Source of the DNA: Excoecaria cochinchinensis
Taxonomy: Eukaryota > Streptophyta > Magnoliopsida > Malpighiales > Euphorbiaceae
DNA length: 64,000 bases
Assembly (NCBI GenBank): GCA_947683425.1
Contig: CANTUQ010000003.1
Location: 4,092,001 to 4,156,000, forward strand
Reading direction: 5' to 3'
The notes beneath the pieces are model-generated. The model was not told the DNA's origin. It saw only the letters and a list, made by a program, of their open reading frames with translations, and searched no databases. This document shows positions 44,111 through 55,985 of this stretch, in pieces. The first letter of the stretch is position 1. Every line of letters starts with the position of its first letter. Made by a program: the position numbers and the translations under genes.

Positions 44111-44134
44111 AAAGAGCATTTTTCTTGTAGTTAT

Positions 44135-45278
44135 CCAGGCTAAGGTCCAGAAGGTAGATAACACAATACATACCTGTATTCTCAATTTAAACATATAAAC
44201 GGATATATTCATAGAGTTCATTTACTGAGTACTTAACTATAGCAAATATGCATATCAATCATTTCAAAAATTCTTACACAAACTTTACATAGACAATCAT
44301 ACTCATAACTTATGAACAGATTAATAACAGACATTTCTCACATACGAATTCTTGTGCAAATAGTATTTATTCATACACACTTATCAAAACAATATTATTT
44401 GTTATATCTCGTTTCATTTACGGACATTGGCTTATTATACAAAACACATTGGCACCCGAAAATACCACACATTTCTGCATAGGTGTCCATAAAGGATCCA
44501 GAACATTTAAGTGCGTAAAGCACAAGCTCAATATCTTAACAAACACTTTCAAAGCTTATTCGCATAATTTTTTTTTTTGCACATCATCACAGAACTTATC
44601 GATTTATTCACATTCTTTTGTTCTTTTAATTGTCTGCTAAGTCAAAGGGTGGATAAGCGAGTAACAGAACACATTAGGGGTACCTGAGGGTACAATCGAA
44701 AAGTAATTTCTTATTTTCTCATCAAAAATATTTTCACATTGGGGGATCTTAAACAAGATCCGTACACATTGAGGATCGCGAGGATCCGAACAGGGACCTG
44801 ATCAGGGTCCAAACAGAACAAAGGGGCTGCAGCATCAGAACTCTATAGGCATGCCTATCTATCTACGACTTGACCGACGCAGGCTATTCACATATATTTC
44901 ATTTCAATAGTTAAGCATTCCTTTATCATCACATAGGCACATGCATTCATATATTTGCAAATCATATGTACTAATTACATTTATCATATTCAAGACTAAT
45001 CATGTATTATTTCATGAATAAGATATTCATATAAACATATTAAGCATAACTATATTATTGGGCATCATGCACTCGTTAGACTTAACAAATAAGTTCGCCT
45101 TTCCTTACACATATATATTTATACAATAATAATGGCAGATAAAAACTCATATTTCAATTATTACCCTGAATAAAAACATTTGAATAATTCATACTTTAAG
45201 TCATCGATGCATAATACAAGTGAGAAACAATGCAAAGAAGAGAAGTTTCAAAAACATTTTAGGCAAAGAGGTTTGTCG
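44135..45278 (-). mobile_element. Middle part of the long - strand LTR
   Basis: It has the reverse-complement hairpin chain: GGTACCTGAGGGTAC (44680), GGATCTTAAACAAGATCC (44744), GGATCGCGAGGATCC (44773), GGACCTGATCAGGGTCC (44793) and the GCATGCC block (44850). The sequence stops at TGTCG (45274-45278), the target of Tekay-3, and continues at 54650. No gene is present. Confidence 0.7.
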
Positions 45279-47608
45279 TGTGACACCCCTTACCTATATG
45301 TAGGGAGCTTCATAACTTGGAGGAGGACGAAGGGTCCCGATAGATGAGTGTTGTCACACAAAACCTCAAGCATACTATACAATAATAAATCATGCACTTA
45401 AAGCAGTAGAATAAAATTTCACAAACATAAGACCAAAGCTGAAGACAAAAGGTAAAATATTATTAATGTACAAAATAGGCTTTACATGTCATATTACAAA
45501 AGTGCCGCAGCACGAAAGATCGCTTACATCAGTAGTTTTCATTACAAAATCACTAAACTATTACATATACAAAAAGGAGTACAATCCAGAACCATAAAAT
45601 CTCTCTCCTAGTTGTGTCGGCCCTTCTAAAATGGATCACCCTGCTCACGGACTCCTACATCTTCCACACCTGCGCGGATGAAACACCTGTGCTAAGCGAA
45701 TATGCTTAGTGGGGAAAAGCATAATGAAAACGACCACTCACAGTGGACGTTGATACAAACCACATACACATAGCACATACTTAAATCCATTCAATATGCT
45801 GAAGTTACTTATATCTTTTAGCATTCCATCAAGCAGACAGTGCTAAAATCAAACCCAGAATCACATAAGAAGAGAAAACTTGCTTATTCAAAATTAGTGG
45901 ATAGCGAGTAATGCATAATTGCTCGAAACGCATGGATACCCGAGGGTATCAAAATCATTCTTTCTTTTTATTTCAAAACATTTTTGCAGGGAATCTTAAA
46001 CAAGATTCAAGTTAACTAGGGATCACACGGATCAAATTCAGGGACCTGATTAGGGTCCAAAACGCATACGCATGGCTGCAGCAAACTGAACTCTATAGGC
46101 ATTCCTATCATCCACTTAATTTGACTTTCGCAGGTTAAACATAGATCAACTAATTTGCATTCATAAAATTCTTAAAATTGTCTATTTATAACTATAAAAG
46201 CGTAACAAGACTGGAAATTAAACATTAGAAGCACAAAAAGAAAACTCACTTTTTGAAGCTAGGAGATGTCGCACTCGCGACAGAGGCGAAGATATGCCTC
46301 GAGTCACGGTTGCTACAGTCCTCGCGCTTACGCGGGGACCATAAACACCCCATTGTCGTGCTCACAACAGTGAGCGGCCAGCAACTTCTGTCGTGCGCAA
46401 GCGCACGCTTCCGATAGGAGATTGTCCACAGATTGCTCGGCAGCTGAGCGCTCTGTCGTGCTCGCGACACTGTCACGCTCGTGACAGAGAGCTCTCATCG
46501 AACCAACTCGGCAGCGCGCATACAGCTCGCGCGAAGGCTGTATTTACCGAGCCCTATCGCAACCTCGCGACGGTGTTACGCTCATGACAGGGTCGGAATT
46601 TCCAGCCCTTACGCGAAAACCTGCAGAATTCCATTCTCAAAAATTCACCCAAACCATCAATTGGCTTCAAAACACAACCCCACACAAATAGATCCTTTAC
46701 AACACCTTGAACCATCTAAAACTCAACTTATAAACTAATTATCATCATCAAATCATCCAATTTACAAGATCAAATTCCATAATTAATCAAACCAGCAATC
46801 TCTCATAGAATTTCATACAAACTCATGCCATGACTCAATTCTTCACCAATCATGCATCTCAACCCAAAAAAAACAATACCCACATAAAATAGGTACAAGT
46901 ACTCATCTTATATCCCATCAATTTCAACATTTAACACCAAACACAAAAATCATACAAAACACACACAAAAACCACAACGTTCCCAAACCTTGAATACTTG
47001 GGCTCTAATCACGGGCTCCGCTTCCACTTGCCATTTCCTTGCCTTTGGGCTCTCTAGGAGGGATCTCTGAACAAAATATCCATCACAACAAGCTTTAAAC
47101 TCAAACCCCAAAAATACCCAAATTAACTAAATTAGAAGGAATAGGAAAGTGAGGAAGAATAATAAGCTCTTACTTACCTAAATCAACTTAAAATCACCTA
47201 AAACTCACCAAAATTGCAGCTAGAGGGGAAAGATCATAGGGAAGTAAAGAAGAAAAGAAGAGGAAGAGAGAGAAAGAACGGGAAGAAGAAGGAACGGGAA
47301 AAAGGAAGAACAAAAAGCTAATTCTCTCTCCTTTCTCCACCCAAATAAACTCCCCCAATAGCCCCCCATTGGAAGACTACCCCAAGACACACCCAAAACC
47401 TATCCTCATACTTACACTCAAGCCAAACCTCACCTTCATACACCCTAACCCCTTACACACTCTCACCCAAGCAAACCCCATAATAACATAACACTAAATT
47501 TAAATTATGCATATATATATATATATAATAACACATGCCACAATTTAACACACACACAATCAGACATATATAAGGCTCAAACTACCAGGGTGAAAATGGG
47601 GCATTATA
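45279..47608 (-). mobile_element. 3' LTR of Tekay-3
   Basis: On the + strand it starts TGTGACACCCC and ends GGGGCATTATA. It contains the double hairpin (45668-45714), GATACCCGAGGGTATC (45935-45950), GAATCTTAAACAAGATTC (45991-46008) and the palindrome cluster (46264-46600). Compared with the 5' LTR it has scattered changes, many of C to T or G to A type in CpG-rich palindromes. Confidence 0.92.
46264..46600. repeat. CpG-rich palindromes in the Tekay-3 3' LTR
   Basis: Units derived from TGTCGCGCTCGCGACA, many with CpG sites mutated (for example TGTCGTGCTCACAACA). The partner LTR has the same array at 53286-53640 with different sites mutated. Confidence 0.82.
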
Positions 47609-47619
47609 ATACTCCCCCA

Positions 47620-49040
47620 CTTAACAGAATTTCGTCCTCAAAATTCTCACCTGATCCAAATAACTGAGGATGCTAAGCTCTCATGACCGCTTCCGGTTCT
47701 CAAGTTGCCTCTTCAATTCCATGATGTTTTCAGAGTATCTTAACCAACGGGATTTGCTTACTGCGAAGCTGTCTGATCTCTCTAGCCAAAATTCCCTTCG
47801 GTTCTTCATCAAATGAGAAATCTGGCTGAACCCGAATATCTTGCTCTTTCAACACATGAGATGGATCGGATCGGTAGCGGCGGAGCATAGATACATGAAA
47901 AACATCATGTAACTTAGCCAATTCCACTGGCAACGCTAACTGATACGCTACTGGGCCAACCTTATCTAGAATCTTATACGGTCCAATAAATCGAGGACTT
48001 AATTTCCCTTTCTTACCAAACTGAAGAACCTTTCGCCAAGGTGACACTTTCAAGAATACTTTTTCACCAATCTCATAACGAATGTCCCTTCGCTTCAAGT
48101 CAGCATAAGATCGTTGCCTATCTTTAGCTGCTTTCAAATTTTGTTGCACCACTTTTATCTTTTTTTCCGTGTTTCTAATCAATTCCGGACCCACAACCGA
48201 TCTTTTCGATAATTCTGTCCAACACACTGGGGTTCTACATTTCCGTCCATGGAGAGCTTCATAAGGAGCCATCCCGATACTCTCTTGATAACCATTATTG
48301 TATGCAAACTCCACTAAAGACACATATCTATCCCAACTACCGGAGAACTCCAAAGCACAACCCCGAAGCATGTCTTCCAGAATCTGAATAACTCTTTCCG
48401 ACTGACCATCCGTCTGAGGGTGAAATGCAGTGCTAAAGTTTAACCGAGTACCCAAAGCTAATTGCAACTCTTTCCAAAACTTGGATGTAAACCTCAGATC
48501 CTTATCAGACACAATAGAGATTAGAACTCCATAGAGCCTCACTACCTCATTCACATAAATCTCAGCCAGATTACCCATAGAATAATCTATCCAAACTGGC
48601 AAAAAGTGTGTTAATTTTGTCAATCGGTCGACTATCACCCAAACTGAATCATGATTGCGTTGCGACACAAGCAATCCAACTACAAAGTCCATCATAACAT
48701 CGTCCCACTTCCATAAAGAAATGGGTAGGGGATGCAGTAATCCCATTGGGACTTGATGTTCAGCTTTCACCTGTTGGCACACTAGACACTTCGAAACAAA
48801 ATCTACTATATCCCTCTTCATATTTGGCCACCAATAAAATTGTTTTAGGTCTCTGTACATCTTATTTCCTCTTGGATGCATTGTGAAAATCGACGAATGA
48901 GCTTCTTGCAGAAACCTCTTTTTCACTTCCTCCACATTAGGCACACACAACCGATTCCTAAATCTGAGTACTCCCTCACTATCTAAAAAAAATTCAGTCT
49001 GCTTACCATCTCTAATCATTCGAGAAGCACGCTGCGACAC
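47620..49040 (-). pseudogene. pol: Tekay-3 integrase and chromodomain
   Basis: One open frame (49040-47730) covers the zinc-finger part with H and C residues in EAHSSIFTMHPRGNKMYRDL and KCLVCQQVKAEHQ. The catalytic core follows with MMDFVVGLLVSQRNHDSVW, ISIVSDKDLRF and HPQTDGQSERVIQI (D, D, E). The GPY module LSPRFIGPYKILDKVGPVAY and the chromodomain start ILAREIRQLRSKQIPLVKIL come last. A stop at the next codon cuts the chromodomain; the expected EEATWEPEA and FEDEILLSGG follow to the LTR. Upstream it overlaps the RNase H frame with a frameshift near 49030. The core residues are intact, but the protein is separated from RT by the frameshift. Confidence 0.93.
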
Positions 49041-50150
49041 CGGATCACTTGCTTCAAGCTCGGTGTAGCCTTTAACTGAGCTATTAGTGCTCCTTCGGAA
49101 TCAAACCTCCACTTTCCTCTACTCAAAGACAAAGCTGATACTGATTTCCTACTCAGGGCATCTGTTACTATGTTAGCCTTGCCTGGATGATAATCAATAA
49201 TACAATCATAGTCTTTGAATAACTCTAGCCATCTTCGCTGCCTTAAGTTCAATTCCTTCTGAGAGAGCAAATACTTCAGACTCTCGTGATCTGTAAAGAT
49301 CCTGCAAGTCTCCCCATATAAATAATGCCGCCATACCTTAAGAGCAAACACTACCGCGGCTAGCTCCAAGTCATGCGTCGGATAGTGTTGCTTATGAGGT
49401 TTCAGCTGCTTGGAAGCATAGGCGATCACTTTACCATCTTGCATCAGAACACAGCCCAGTCCTATACCCGAAGCATCACTGTATATAGTATACTCTTTAC
49501 CTGAAACGGGTTGAGTAAGTACAGGAGTCTTAGTCAACATATCTTTCAACTGCTCAAAACTCGCTTGGCACCTATCAGACCATAAGAACTTGACTTCTTT
49601 TCTGAGAAGCCAAGTCAGAGGTGAAGCTATCACTAAAAAGCCCTTTATAAACCGTCTATAATATGCAGCCAATCCTAGAAAACTCCTTACTTCTGGCACA
49701 GACTTCGGTAGCAACCAGTTCACAATAGCTTCAATCTTGGACGGATCTACTCGGATACCTTCTGCCGAAATCACATGTCCAAGAAATGTCACCTCTTTCA
49801 ACCAAAACTCACACTTACTAAGCTTGGCATACAACCGGTGGTCTTTCAACACTTGCAATACCAATCTCAGATGTTCTTCATGTTCCTTTTCATCCTTAGA
49901 ATATACCAAGATGTCATCGATGAATACTACAATAAAATGATCCAAATACTGACTGAATACCCTGTTCATCAAATACATAAAAGCTGCGGGCACGTTAGTC
50001 AGACCAAATGGCATCACCAAAAATTCATAATGACCATAACGCATCCGGAAAGCCGTCTTTACCACATCCGCATCCTTGACTCTCAACTAATAATAACCCG
50101 ATCTCAAATCTATCTTCGAAAACACTCCAGCTCCTCGAGGCAGATCAAAA
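49016..50150 (-). pseudogene. pol: Tekay-3 reverse transcriptase and RNase H
   Basis: After a stop within the motif before LRVKDADVVKTAFRMRYG, a 356-codon frame covers the RT palm with FLVMPFGLTNVPAAF and FIDDILVYSKDEKEHEEHLR. The connection has FLGHVISAEGIRVDPSKIEA and RSFLGLAAYYRRFIKGF. RNase H has YSDASGIGLGCVLMQ, HDLELAAVVFALKVWRHYL, FTDHESLKYLLSQKELN and TDALSRKSVS, so D, E, D and D are present. The enzyme would copy element RNA into DNA in the particle. It is broken by a stop upstream and a frameshift downstream. Confidence 0.93.
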
Positions 50151-50177
50151 AGGTCCTCAATCCGTGGTAGCGGATAC

Positions 50178-50950
50178 TTATTCTTCACCCGTAACCTTGT
50201 TGATCTGCCGGTAATCAATACACATTCTCAGAGTACCATCCTTTTTCTTAACAAATAGAACCGGAGCATCCCACGGTGACTCACTCGGTCGAATAAAACC
50301 TTTATCCAAAAGCTCTTGCAACTGACTTTTCAACTCCTTCAATTCCAGCGGAGCCATCCTATATGAAATCTTAGAAATCGGAGCTGCACCTGGGACAATA
50401 TCCACAGACAACTCTACCTCCCTTTCTGGTGGCAAACCCGATAATTCCTCTGGAAACACATCCACAAAATCTCTTACTATCGGAATATCTTGTATCTTTA
50501 CTTGTCCTCTTCGGGAATCCAAAATCAAGGCCAAATACGCTTCACATCCCTTCCTCATAAACCGTTTTGCTTTCATGGCCAAAATTACATTATGCAGCGA
50601 GTTACCTCTTATAACCACCGGCATTTGATCCTTACCCTTGAGCACCACTATTTTCCTCTGACAATCCACTATAGCTCTGTGCTTGGATAACCAATCCATG
50701 CCCAAAATAAGGTCGAACTCATGAAATGGTAGCCTAATCAACTCAACTGGAAATTCCTTACCTTGCACCATCAATGTACAATTTCAACAAACCCGATTTA
50801 CTCTTACACTCTGCCCTAACGGACTAGTTACATAAATCTCATAATCCAATTTATCCTCATTAGACAATTCATCATTCAACTTATCAGAACACAGATAAGA
50901 ATGGGTAGAACCCGGATCTATCAACGCTTGCATCTCAATACTGAAAAGTA
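50178..50950 (-). pseudogene. pol: Tekay-3 protease and RT N-terminus
   Basis: The protease has ALIDPGSTHSYLCSDKLNDE (upstream part, before a stop near 50790) and ILGMDWLSKHRAIVDCQRKI. The linker has KAKRFMRKGCEAYLALILDS and LSGLPPEREVELSVDIVPGA. The RT start has GFIRPSESPWDAPVLFVKKK and LRMCIDYRQINKVT, then the frame is lost (GEE and stop) at about 50180. An aspartic protease of this type cuts Gag-Pol in the particle. It is inactive through stops and the frameshift. Confidence 0.9.
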
Positions 50951-51245
50951 AGAACTTACCAGCTATAACTTATGGAGCATCCTGGTCGTCACGGGCTCTC
51001 ATTGCATATGCTCTTGCAGTCGCCTACACTAGACGATCAACTGTCTCAGAAGAATCTCTTTCCCGAGGCTGTCCACCCCGACCCTATCCTCTACCTCTAG
51101 GATGACTACATTGAGGAACATTTAACCCAGCCCGACTTGCTTCCTACTGGCCTTGGGTATTTTCATACAAATTCGGGCAATTGGCAAAAAAATGGTCAAT
51201 GCTACCACATCTAAAACATCCCCCAGTCAATCACCGACACTCACC

Positions 51246-52190
51246 CTAATGTCGCTTATTACAATGAGAACATTGGGGCACACCATCACCTCGACCACCC
51301 GAAGCTCCTCTACCCGCACTAGACCCTCTGAAAGAATCCTGCATCCTCCCTCTAGTAGCTGGACTAGGATGCGACTCACCAGAGGGGTTTCCTTGAGACT
51401 CACGTGACCTCTTTCCTGAAGAGGAACCTCCTCTAGAAGCCTTCTTCCTCTGAGCCTTCTCTCTTAGCACATTCTCAGATCGCTTTGCTTTCAAAGCTGC
51501 CTGCATAATCTGATAATAACTGACATCCGGTGCCGACATCAACGAGACCAACATTATCTTCAAAGACTCATTCAAACCCGCCTCAAACTGTTGACATCGA
51601 AACTCCTCAGTGAGAACTCCTGGCAGTGCATACTTGCTGAGTCGATTGAACTCCTTCTCATAATCCATTACAGACAACACTCTCTGATGGAAACTCAAAA
51701 ACTGCGCCCATCTAGCCTCCTTAAACACCTTAGTCGCATACTTGTTCCGAAACTCCCTTTCAAAGAACTCCCATGTCACCGGTTCGGGAAGTTGCAGATG
51801 CCTAAGCACCAATGTCCACCTACCAAAAGCTGAGCCCTGCAGCAAAGATATCACACACTCCACCTCACTTTCCGGCGGACAATGAATCTTCCTTAACACT
51901 CGTCTAACTTTCTCAATCAACATTTCAACTTTATCTGATTCATCCAAACCAGTTCCAAAGAAATCCTCCGCTCCATACTTTCGCATATTCTCTAACGGAG
52001 CTTTAGGGGCAGTAACTCTTTCCAAAACCCTAGCCATATCCTAGGATATCTTGAGCATAGCCTCAAAAGGGACCGTAGGGGCCTCAGGTTGCACCCTAGG
52101 TGGCTGAGCCGGACCCGAAATAGATGGATCTTGCTCTCGGGGATTCACACTCTCGGCTAACCCCTCAAGTGATCCACGAGTAGACTCCAT
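51246..52190 (-). pseudogene. gag: Tekay-3 gag
   Basis: The start is ATG at 52190 (MESTRGSLEGLAESVNP). An in-frame stop lies near 52041, and the frame is then open from 52037 to 51246. Capsid segments include SLLQGSAFGRWTLVLRH, FFEREFRNKYATKVFK and EFNRLSKYALPGVLTEEFRC. The first zinc motif begins CSHCNKRH and is cut by a stop; the second, CFRCGSIDHFFANC, lies just beyond in a broken frame. DWW in the capsid is replaced by GRW. It is similar in layout to the gag of Tekay-2. Confidence 0.9.
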
Positions 52191-52281
52191 CAAACTACAA
52201 AACATACACAATGATTCGCATCAGGCCAACACAATGCTAGACATACACTCTACCTTACTCTAGCCCAGAAACGTCTAAACC

Positions 52282-52297
52282 TATTGCTCTAATACCA
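52282..52297 (-). promoter_or_regulatory. Mutated tRNA-iMet primer binding site of Tekay-3
   Basis: On the - strand TGGTATTAGAGCAATA follows the LTR end by five bases. It differs from TGGTATCAGAGC by one C to T change in the first 12 bases. Confidence 0.85.
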
Positions 52298-52302
52298 CTA
52301 AA

Positions 52303-54644
52303 TGTGACACCGCTTACCTATACGTAGGGAGCTTCATAACTTGGAGGAGGATGAAGGGTCCCGATAGATGAGGGTTGTCACACAAAACCTCAAGCATACT
52401 ATACAATAATAAATCATGCACTTAAAGCAGTAGAATAAAATTTCACAAACATAAGACCAAAGCTTAAGACAAAAGGTAAAATATTATTAATGTACGAAAT
52501 AGGCTTTACATGTCATATTACAAAAGTTTCGCAGCACAAAAGATCACTTACATCAGTAGTTTTCATTATAAAATCACTAAACTATTACATATACAAAAAG
52601 GAGTACAATCCAGAACCATAAAATCTCTCTCCTAGTTGTGTCGGCCCTTCTAAAACGGATCACCCTGCTCACGAACTCCCACATCTTCCACACCTGCACG
52701 GATGAAACACCCGTGCTAAGCGAATATGCTTAATGGGGAAAAGCACAATGAAAATGACCACTCACAGTGGATGTTGATACAAACCACATACACATGGCAC
52801 ATACTTAAATCCATTCAACATGCTGAAGTTACTAATATCTTTTAGCATTCCACCAAGCAGATAGTGCTAAAATCAAACCCAAAATCACATAAGAAGAGAA
52901 AACCTACTTATTCAAAATTAGTGGATAGCGAGTAACGCATAATTGTATGAAATGCATGGATACCCGAGGGTATCAAAATCATTCTTTCTTTTTATTTTAA
53001 AACATTTTCGCATGGAATCTTAAACAAGATTCAAGTTAAATAGGGATCACACGGATCCAATTCAGGGACCTGATCAGGGTCCAAAACGCATACGCATGGC
53101 TGCAGCAAACTGAACTTTATAGGCATGCCTATCATCCACTTAATTTGACTTTCGCAGGTTAAACATAGATCAACTAATTTGCATTCATAAAATTCTTAAA
53201 ATTGTCTATTTATAACTATAAAAGCGTAACAAGACTGGAAATTAAACATTAGAAGCACAAAAAGAAAACTCACTTTTTGAAGTCAGGAGATGCCGCGCTC
53301 GCAACAGAGGCGAAGATCTGCCTCGAGTCGCAGTCGCGACAGTCCTCGCACTTGTGCGGGGACCGCAACACACCCCATTGTCGCACTCGCGATAGTGAGT
53401 GGCTAGCAACTTCTGTCATGCACTCGCGACAGAAGATTGTCCACAGATCGCGCGGCAGCTGAGTGCTTTGTCGTGCTCGCGACACTGTCACGCTCGCGAC
53501 AGATTTACGCTCGCGATAGAGAGCTCTCACCAAACTCGCTCGGCAGTGCGCATACAACTCGCTCGAAGGCTGCAATCACCGAGCTCTGTTGCGATCTCGC
53601 GATGGTGTCACGCTCGCGACAGGGTTGGGATTTCTAGCCCTTACGTGAAAACCTGCAGAATTCCATTCTCAAAAATTCACCCAAACCATCAATTGGCTTC
53701 AAAACACAACCCCACACAAATAGATCATTTACAACACCTTGAACCATCTAAAACTAAACTTATAAACTAATTATCATCATCAAATCATCCAATTTACAAG
53801 ATCAAATTCCATAATTAATCAAACCAGCAATCTCTCATAGAATTTCATACAAACTCATGCCATGACTCAATTCTTCACCTATCATGCATCTCAACCCAAA
53901 ACAAACAATACCCATATAAAATAGGTACAAGTACTCATCTTATATCCCATCAATTTCAACATTTAACACCAAACACAAAAATCATACAAAACACACACAA
54001 AAACCACAACGTTCCCAAACCTTGAATACTTGGGCTCTAATCACGGGCTCCGCTTCCACTTGTGATTTCCTTGCCTTTGGGCTCTCTAGGAGGGATCTCT
54101 AAACAAAATATCCATCACAACAAGCTTTAAACTCAAACCCCAAAAAATACCCAAATTAACTAAATTAGAAGGAATAGGAAAGTGAGGAAGAACAATAAGC
54201 TCTTACTTACCTAAATCAACTTAAAATCACCCAAAACTCACAAAAATTGCAGCTAGAGGGGAAGGATCATAAGGAAGTAAAGAAGAAAAGAAGAGGAAGA
54301 GAGAGAAAGAACGGGGAAGAAGAAGGAACGGGAAAAAGGGAAGAACAAAAAGCTAATTCTCTCTCCTTTCTCCACCCAAATAAACTCCCCCACTTGCCAT
54401 ATGTCAAACCCCCATTGGAAGACTACCCCAAGACACACCCAAAACCTATCCTCATACTTACACTCAAGCCAAACCTCACCTTCATACACCCTAACCCCTT
54501 ACACACTCTCACACCCAAGCAAACCCCATAATAACATAACACTAAATTTAAATCATGCATATATATATATAAAATAACACATGCCATAATTTAACACACA
54601 CATATATAAGGCTCAAACTACCAAGGCAAAAATAGGGCATTATA
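52303..54644 (-). mobile_element. 5' LTR of Tekay-3
   Basis: Starts TGTGACACCGC and ends GGGCATTATA on the + strand. It has the double hairpin (52691-52737) and palindromes (53286-53640). TGCCATATGTCAAA near 54396 replaces an interval that differs in the 3' LTR. Confidence 0.92.
53286..53640. repeat. CpG-rich palindromes in the Tekay-3 5' LTR
   Basis: Units of TGTCGCGCTCGCGACA type, less decayed than in the 3' LTR (46264-46600), plus one extra unit near 53500 (GACAGATTTACGCTCGCGATAG). Confidence 0.82.
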
Positions 54645-54649
54645 TGTTG

Positions 54650-54995
54650 CGCTCGCGACAGGTGTCACGATCGCGACAGATGAGGCCCAGGAGGCGATCA
54701 CGAGTTGTGCTCACTGTCACGACTCATGAAGGCACACATAAAAGCATAACAAAGCATGACAAAAGAATAGAATGAAAATAGGTAAAGCGGCGGGAGCATG
54801 ACTCGTGCTCTCTAGCACGAATCGTGCTAGCTTGCACGTCTCGTGCTTTCTTGCTCTCTAGCACGACTCATGCTAGCTTACATGACTCGTGCTAGCTTGC
54901 ACGTCTCGTTCTAGCTTGCACGACTCATGCAATCCCCCTCTGAGAACTTGGTTGCCCGCGTCATGTTGGAGTCACCCGGCTCTGTCACGATCGCG
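54650..54995. repeat. Mixed palindrome cluster (TCGCGACA and TAGCACGACTCGTGCTA types)
   Basis: TGTCACGATCGCGACAG units at both ends frame about seven copies of GCACGACTCGTGCTAGCTT. The inner set is not found elsewhere in the window. Confidence 0.85.
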
Positions 54996-55980
54996 ACAGG
55001 CATCACGCTCATGATAGAGTCACATTTTCCAGGTCTGCAGAAAATCTTCTTCTTTCAAAAACTTACCTAGACCTTCTAATCAAACCAAAACTTATGACAA
55101 CTCATATTAAACACCCAAAATCATCACAAACAACATAAAACCCAACCTTTACACCAATTATCACAATTAAATCATGCAATTAACATAATCAAAATCTCTA
55201 AATTGACAACCAGCAAAAATAACTTCAAATTTTCAATCAAACACACACTTTGATTCAATAATTCACATTCAAAGCATCTTAACCCAAATTATTCAAGAGC
55301 CATAACTTTTCATACATATCTAACCAACTTTAACCCCAAAATTTTCAGAAAATCAACTAAAATCAAAACAATCAAATACTACACCAAACCTAAATTCCCA
55401 TACCTCAACTCCTTTGCTCCCGTTAGCTTCTTAGATGATCTTTCTTGCTTCCAAACTCATTCAAGATCTTTCTCATCCAAGAATCCTCATCCAAAACACA
55501 TAAAATATACAAAACATAAATCTAGGGTTTAAGCTAATCAAAATAGATAGAAGGAATCCAAAATTTAAACTCACCTTTCCTAACAAAATCTTCACTTAAA
55601 TCACTTGAGTTAATCAACTTTATCATCAATCTTGAGTTTAGATCATAGGGGAAACACAAGGCATTAAAACAAGAAGAAAAAGAAGAAGAGGAAGAAGAAA
55701 GAAAGAACGAGGGAACGGGAAAGGGAGAGGACATATTTTCTGCCTTCTCTCTCCTCTTTTATACTCCTCCTATCCCCTTGCCACTTATCACATTTCCATT
55801 GGTCTAATTTAGATATTTATGTCAAATTCTCTTTTTAATCCTTCAACTCCCATAACCCCATACATTGACACTCATAACTTACTAATCCATCACATTGGCC
55901 CACTTAATAAATTTTATTCTTTCATTCAAGTCTGAAATACATACTTCACAATTTTACCATTGGCCATACTTGCTAAAACT
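54650..55980 (-). mobile_element. Further part of the long - strand LTR, with palindromes
   Basis: The sequence resumes after the Tekay-3 target with TGTTGCGCTCGCGACAGG, so Tekay-3 inserted at the edge of a palindrome. Two palindrome types follow: TCGCGACAG units and a run of CACGACTCGTGCTAGC-like units (54790-54940). The rest (55000-55980) is A- and C-rich on this strand and resembles the start region of other LTRs, read backward. No gene is present. Confidence 0.7.
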
Positions 55981-55985
55981 TTTAC

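Larger units (their letters stand above)
39908..44131. mobile_element. CACTA-like transposon with captured host gene fragments
   Basis: The ends are inverted repeats ACTACAAGAAAA (39908) and TTTTCTTGTAGT (to 44131), with TAT on both sides (39905-39907 and 44132-44134). Subterminal arrays of AACGAAGGG and CCGGTCGTTAAA variants (39925-40195 and 43610-44110) point to the CACTA superfamily. No transposase was found. The inside carries exon-like pieces of transportin-1, RPS7 and perhaps APC2, with introns, all on the + strand. A GC-rich stretch (40260-40620) unlike its surroundings may be another captured piece. Length is 4224 bp. Confidence 0.85.
45279..54644 (-). mobile_element. Tekay-3, - strand chromovirus with both LTRs
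   Basis: Two LTRs of 2330 bp (45279-47608) and 2342 bp (52303-54644) enclose a 4.7-kb internal part with primer site, gag, protease, RT, RNase H, integrase and chromodomain. The 5-base target is TGTCG on the left (45274-45278) and TGTTG on the right (54645-54649), one CpG-type change apart. Both LTRs begin TATAATGCC in element orientation, where TG is usual. Stops and frameshifts in pol and gag make it inactive, but the longest frames (436 and 356 codons) show modest decay. Confidence 0.93.
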
